Positions 61,208 through 64,000 of a DNA stretch of 64,000 nucleotides are shown here, piece by piece (position 1 is the stretch's first letter; each line of letters opens with the position of its first letter). The stretch lies in NCBI RefSeq assembly GCF_008329565.1, contig NZ_NPKT01000003.1:124001-188000 (forward strand), written 5' to 3'. The stretch is from Mycolicibacterium sp. P1-5. Its GTDB lineage: Bacteria; Actinomycetota; Actinomycetes; Mycobacteriales; Mycobacteriaceae. Both the position numbers and the translations under genes were made by a program. The notes under the pieces were generated by a model. The model was given only the letters and a program-made list of their open reading frames with translations. It was not told the origin of the DNA and searched no databases.

Positions 61208-62464
61208 TCAGACCGTGGCCGTGGGCTCAGCCGGCTTGGCGTCCTTGGTGGCCTCCCGAATCTCGGCGGGCACCACGGAGTTGGTCGACGTATCCCAATC
61301 GGCGTTGACGTTGTTGTGGTCGACCTTCTGCTGCTGGGCGCGCCACCACATGTAGGAGGACAAGCCGACCAGGATCAGGAAGATCAGGCCATCACCCATC
61401 AGTTGCGAGCCACTGACGTCCTTGACGATGTAGGACAGCCAGTAGGCCAGTGCACCGACGAGGGCGGCGGCCGGCAGGGTGACCAGCCAGGCCACCGCCA
61501 TCCGCCCGGCCACGGCCCAGCGCACCTCGGCGCCCGGCTTGCCGACGCCGCTACCGAGGATCGAACCGGTGGCGACGTGGGTGGTGGACAGCGCCATACC
61601 GGCGGCCGACGAGCTGAGAATGATTGCGGCCGAAGAGGCTTCGGCCGCAAGGCCCTGCGGAGACTCGATCTCGACGAGACCCTTGCCGAGCGTGCGGATG
61701 ACGCGCCAGCCGCCGATGTAGGTACCCAGCCCGATGGCCAGCGCGCAGCTCAGGATGATCCAGAACGGCAGACCGTCCTTCTTCACGTCACCGGTCAGGT
61801 GGCCGGTGGTGATCAGGGCCAGCGCGATGACGCCCATGGTCTTCTGCGCGTCGTTGGTTCCGTGCGAGAGAGCAACCAGCGACGCGGTCGCGATCTGTCC
61901 CCAGCGGAAGCCTTCTTCGCGGCGTCGCACCAGCACCTTGCGGGTGATGCGGTACACCAGCCAGGTGCCGGCCGTGGCGACGAGGCCGGCAATGACCGGT
62001 GCGGCGACAGCGGGGATCAGTACCTTCTGGGTGACACCGGTCCAGTTGACGCCGCTGCTGCCCAGCGCAGCCAGCCCGGCGCCGATCAGGCCACCGAACA
62101 GCGCGTGCGAGGAGCTGGACGGAATGCCGAACAGCCAGGTCAGCAGGTTCCACAGGATGCCGCCGATCAGGCCGGCGAAGATGATCGTCAATCCCATCGA
62201 CGCGTCGATGCCGGACAGGAGGTGGCCGGTCTTGCCGTCCTGAACCTTCAGGACCGACGTCGTCACCGTGACCGCCACCTCGACGGAGAGGAACGCACCG
62301 ACCAGATTCAGGATCCCGGCGAGCAGCACAGCAGTCTTGGGCTTGAGCGCGCCGGTGGCGATCGACGTCGCCATGGCGTTGCCCGTGTCGTGAAATCCGT
62401 TGGTGAAATCGAATGCCAGCGCGGTGGCAATCAACAACACCAGGATGATCATCTCCGTGCTCAT
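61208..62464 (-). CDS. pitA: inorganic phosphate transporter PitA
   Basis: A 418-residue PiT-family permease with about ten membrane helices. The family signature occurs twice: FDFTNGFHDTGNAMATSIATGAL at the N-terminus and SHGTNDAQKTMGVIALAL in the middle. It takes up metal-phosphate with protons. The start is the ATG of MSTEMIILVLLIATALAFDF, not the earlier open frame. It leads an operon with the small membrane protein and a DUF3349 gene. Confidence 0.95.
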   Translation of the reverse strand: MSTEMIILVLLIATALAFDFTNGFHDTGNAMATSIATGALKPKTAVLLAGILNLVGAFLSVEVAVTVTTSVLKVQDGKTGHLLSGIDASMGLTIIFAGLIGGILWNLLTWLFGIPSSSSHALFGGLIGAGLAALGSSGVNWTGVTQKVLIPAVAAPVIAGLVATAGTWLVYRITRKVLVRRREEGFRWGQIATASLVALSHGTNDAQKTMGVIALALITTGHLTGDVKKDGLPFWIILSCALAIGLGTYIGGWRVIRTLGKGLVEIESPQGLAAEASSAAIILSSSAAGMALSTTHVATGSILGSGVGKPGAEVRWAVAGRMAVAWLVTLPAAALVGALAYWLSYIVKDVSGSQLMGDGLIFLILVGLSSYMWWRAQQQKVDHNNVNADWDTSTNSVVPAEIREATKDAKPAEPTATV

Positions 62465-62694
62465 GACTGAGATTCTGGTGGTTGACAGGGCCCTTTGACC
62501 AGTTGCCAAAAGTCCTCGTACTGGGCATTTGCGAACGTCCCGCAGGTGTTCATCAGTCGTTAACCTATCAGCCGTCAGTGGTTCCCCGGGGCCGACACAG
62601 CGGGGGTACACCGGAGGCGCGGCAAATCAGTGCCGACTAGAATTCTCACGAGTCCACAGGGCGCCCACACGCCCCCCGCAAGGGAGATGCTGCG

Positions 62695-62997
62695 GTGACC
62701 AACTTCATCACCAAGATCGTGGCCTGGATCAAAGCCGGTTACCCCGATGGGGTCCCGCACCCCGACCAGGTGCCGTTGTTCGCCCTGCTGCGGCGGCGGT
62801 TGGGCGACGAGGAAGTCATCGCGGTAGCCAACGCACTGCTCGAGCGCGGGGCGTTCGACCACATCGACATCGGGGTATTGATCACGGAGATCACCGACAC
62901 GTTGCCCACTCCGGAGGACATCGACCGGGTCCATGACAGGCTGGCCACGTACGGCTGGCCGCTGGACGATCCGCGAGACAGTGAGGACGTCGAATAA
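62695..62997 (+). CDS. DUF3349 protein (Rv0543c-like)
   Basis: A 100-residue acidic helical protein, paralogous to the DUF3349 gene at 60.6 kb (both share GYP-GVP and GWPLD/E landmarks). GTG start after AAGGGAG. It stands directly before menE, as Rv0543c does in M. tuberculosis, and is divergent from pitA. Function unknown. Confidence 0.85.
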   Translation: MTNFITKIVAWIKAGYPDGVPHPDQVPLFALLRRRLGDEEVIAVANALLERGAFDHIDIGVLITEITDTLPTPEDIDRVHDRLATYGWPLDDPRDSEDVE

Positions 62998-63002
62998 CTA
63001 CT

Positions 63003-64000
63003 CTGCGAGCGCTCGCCATCCCGCCCGGCCCGTCGGCGCAGTCTCTGATGGCCGCCCTGGACGGCGTCCTCGACGGGCGGGATGCCCCTCTGGTTCCCAT
63101 TCCCGCGGGCGACCTGCGCGAAAGCGAGTTGTTGACAACGTCTTTGCGAGTCGGCGACGAGATCGACGACGCCGTCGCCCTGGTGGTGTCGACATCGGGG
63201 ACCACCGGAACACCCAAGGGCGCGATGCTGACTCCTGCGGCGTTGATCGCCAGCGCGTCGGCCACCCTGGACCACCTCGGTGGCCCCGGCACCTGGTTGC
63301 TGGCATTACCGACTCACCACATCGCCGGGATACAGGTGCTGGTCCGCAGCCTGCAGGCCGGCACCGTTCCCGTCGAGCTGGATATCTCCGCCGGCTTCGA
63401 CGTCAGCCAATTACCAACGGCTGTAGCGCAATTGGGTTCCGGCCGCCGCTACACCGCACTGGTCGCCACCCAGCTCGCCAAGGCGCTGCTGGACCCCGAG
63501 GCCACGGCGGCACTCGCCGAACTCGACGCGGTGCTGCTCGGCGGCGGTCCCGCACCCCGGCCGGTCCTGGAAGGTGCGGCGGCCGCCGGAATCGAAGTGG
63601 TCCGGACATACGGCTCCAGTGAGACAGCCGGCGGATGTGTCTATGACGGCGTACCACTGACCGGAGTGACGATCCGACTCGATGACGGCCCCGAGCCGGG
63701 CGAGGGCCGCATTGTGATCGGCGGACCCACGCTGGCCATGGGCTATCGGAATCCACCGGACCCCGATCCGTTCGCCGAACCCGGTTGGTTCCGGACCGAC
63801 GACCTCGGCACCGTCGACGAGGAAGGCCGACTACGGGTGCTGGGCCGGGTCGACGAAGCCATCAGCACCGGCGGGCTGACAGTGATGCCCGCGCCGGTTG
63901 AGGCCGTGCTCTCGCAGCATCCGGCGATCGCCGACTGTGCGGTGTTCGGGCTCGAGGACGACCGGCTCGGCGAGCGGGTGGCGGCCGCAGTGGTGCTTCT
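63003..64000 (+). CDS. menE: o-succinylbenzoate-CoA ligase MenE (3' truncated)
   Basis: An ANL enzyme cut off by the right edge. VSTSGTTGTPKGAML is the phosphate loop, then LALPTHHIAGIQVLVRS, TYGSSETAGGCVYDGVPL and WFRTDDLGTVDEEGRLRVLGRVDEAISTGGLTV, as in MenE. The reading before the first ATG at 63048 (LRALAIPPGPSA) looks like the conserved N-terminus, but no ATG, GTG or TTG exists there; CTG at 63003 or ATA at 62994 would be the start. It activates o-succinylbenzoate for MenB. Confidence 0.88.
   Translation, partial: MRALAIPPGPSAQSLMAALDGVLDGRDAPLVPIPAGDLRESELLTTSLRVGDEIDDAVALVVSTSGTTGTPKGAMLTPAALIASASATLDHLGGPGTWLLALPTHHIAGIQVLVRSLQAGTVPVELDISAGFDVSQLPTAVAQLGSGRRYTALVATQLAKALLDPEATAALAELDAVLLGGGPAPRPVLEGAAAAGIEVVRTYGSSETAGGCVYDGVPLTGVTIRLDDGPEPGEGRIVIGGPTLAMGYRNPPDPDPFAEPGWFRTDDLGTVDEEGRLRVLGRVDEAISTGGLTVMPAPVEAVLSQHPAIADCAVFGLEDDRLGERVAAAVVL

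Overview
The window is a high-GC actinobacterial chromosome segment that fits a mycobacterium (Mycobacterium/Mycolicibacterium type). From about 27 kb to the right edge it carries, in order, the block known in M. tuberculosis as Rv0566c to Rv0542c: yajQ, a flavin monooxygenase, gpdA, htpX, grcC1, menJ, menG/ubiE, mgtA, an Rv0556-like membrane protein, menD, bpoC, menC, fadD8, menB, two Rv0547c/Rv0546c-like genes, pitA, small DUF3349 genes and menE (cut by the right edge). Most steps of menaquinone synthesis after isochorismate are therefore here (MenD, MenC, MenE, MenB, MenG, the polyprenyl diphosphate synthase and the side-chain reductase MenJ). Extra genes sit between the core ones: a phytoene-desaturase-like oxidoreductase, a haloacid dehalogenase, an MpaB-type oxygenase, DJ-1/GlxA-like genes, an F420-type oxidoreductase and a TetR/epimerase pair.

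The left 21 kb is different and looks like an undescribed biosynthetic gene cluster. Two head-to-tail operons face right. Operon 1 (4.5-11.5 kb) encodes a TyrA/PapC-like prephenate or aminodeoxyprephenate dehydrogenase, an alpha-oxoamine synthase, an AMP-forming ligase, an MFS exporter fused to an FHA domain, and an ATP-grasp ligase. Operon 2 (11.7-17.8 kb) encodes a DAHP synthase, a large FAD/NAD(P)-binding monooxygenase and an aspartase/fumarase-superfamily lyase that together resemble the CreE/CreD pair (aspartate to nitrosuccinate to nitrous acid), a class IV aminotransferase, and an FHA-HTH regulator. A truncated PabB-like chorismate enzyme lies at the left edge. The simplest model is a pathway that makes an aromatic amine from chorismate, makes nitrite from aspartate, and joins them through the AMP-forming ligase (diazotisation, as CreM does in cremeomycin), with further condensation or ligation and export. 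The product is unknown.

Regulation leaves clear traces. Both operons start with nearly the same promoter (66-bp block, 48 of 66 positions identical by my count) followed at the same distance by a -10-like CTATT placed so that the mRNAs would be leaderless. A third, diverged copy lies in front of a small secreted-protein gene at 21.4 kb, which suggests a three-member regulon. A Kelch-propeller Ser/Thr kinase gene is convergent with the FHA-HTH regulator, and the exporter carries its own FHA domain, so phosphothreonine signalling probably controls the cluster.

Between 21 and 27 kb lie a DUF2855 gene, two GGDEF proteins, small secreted proteins, tRNA-Tyr and yajQ. Other sites include a four-copy family of intergenic palindromes (38.0, 38.7, 40.9 and 59.3 kb), paired TetR operator-like repeats at 51.5 kb, a KstR-like site before fadD8, and several intrinsic terminators. 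Gene names rest on recognition of motifs and gene order, without database searches.
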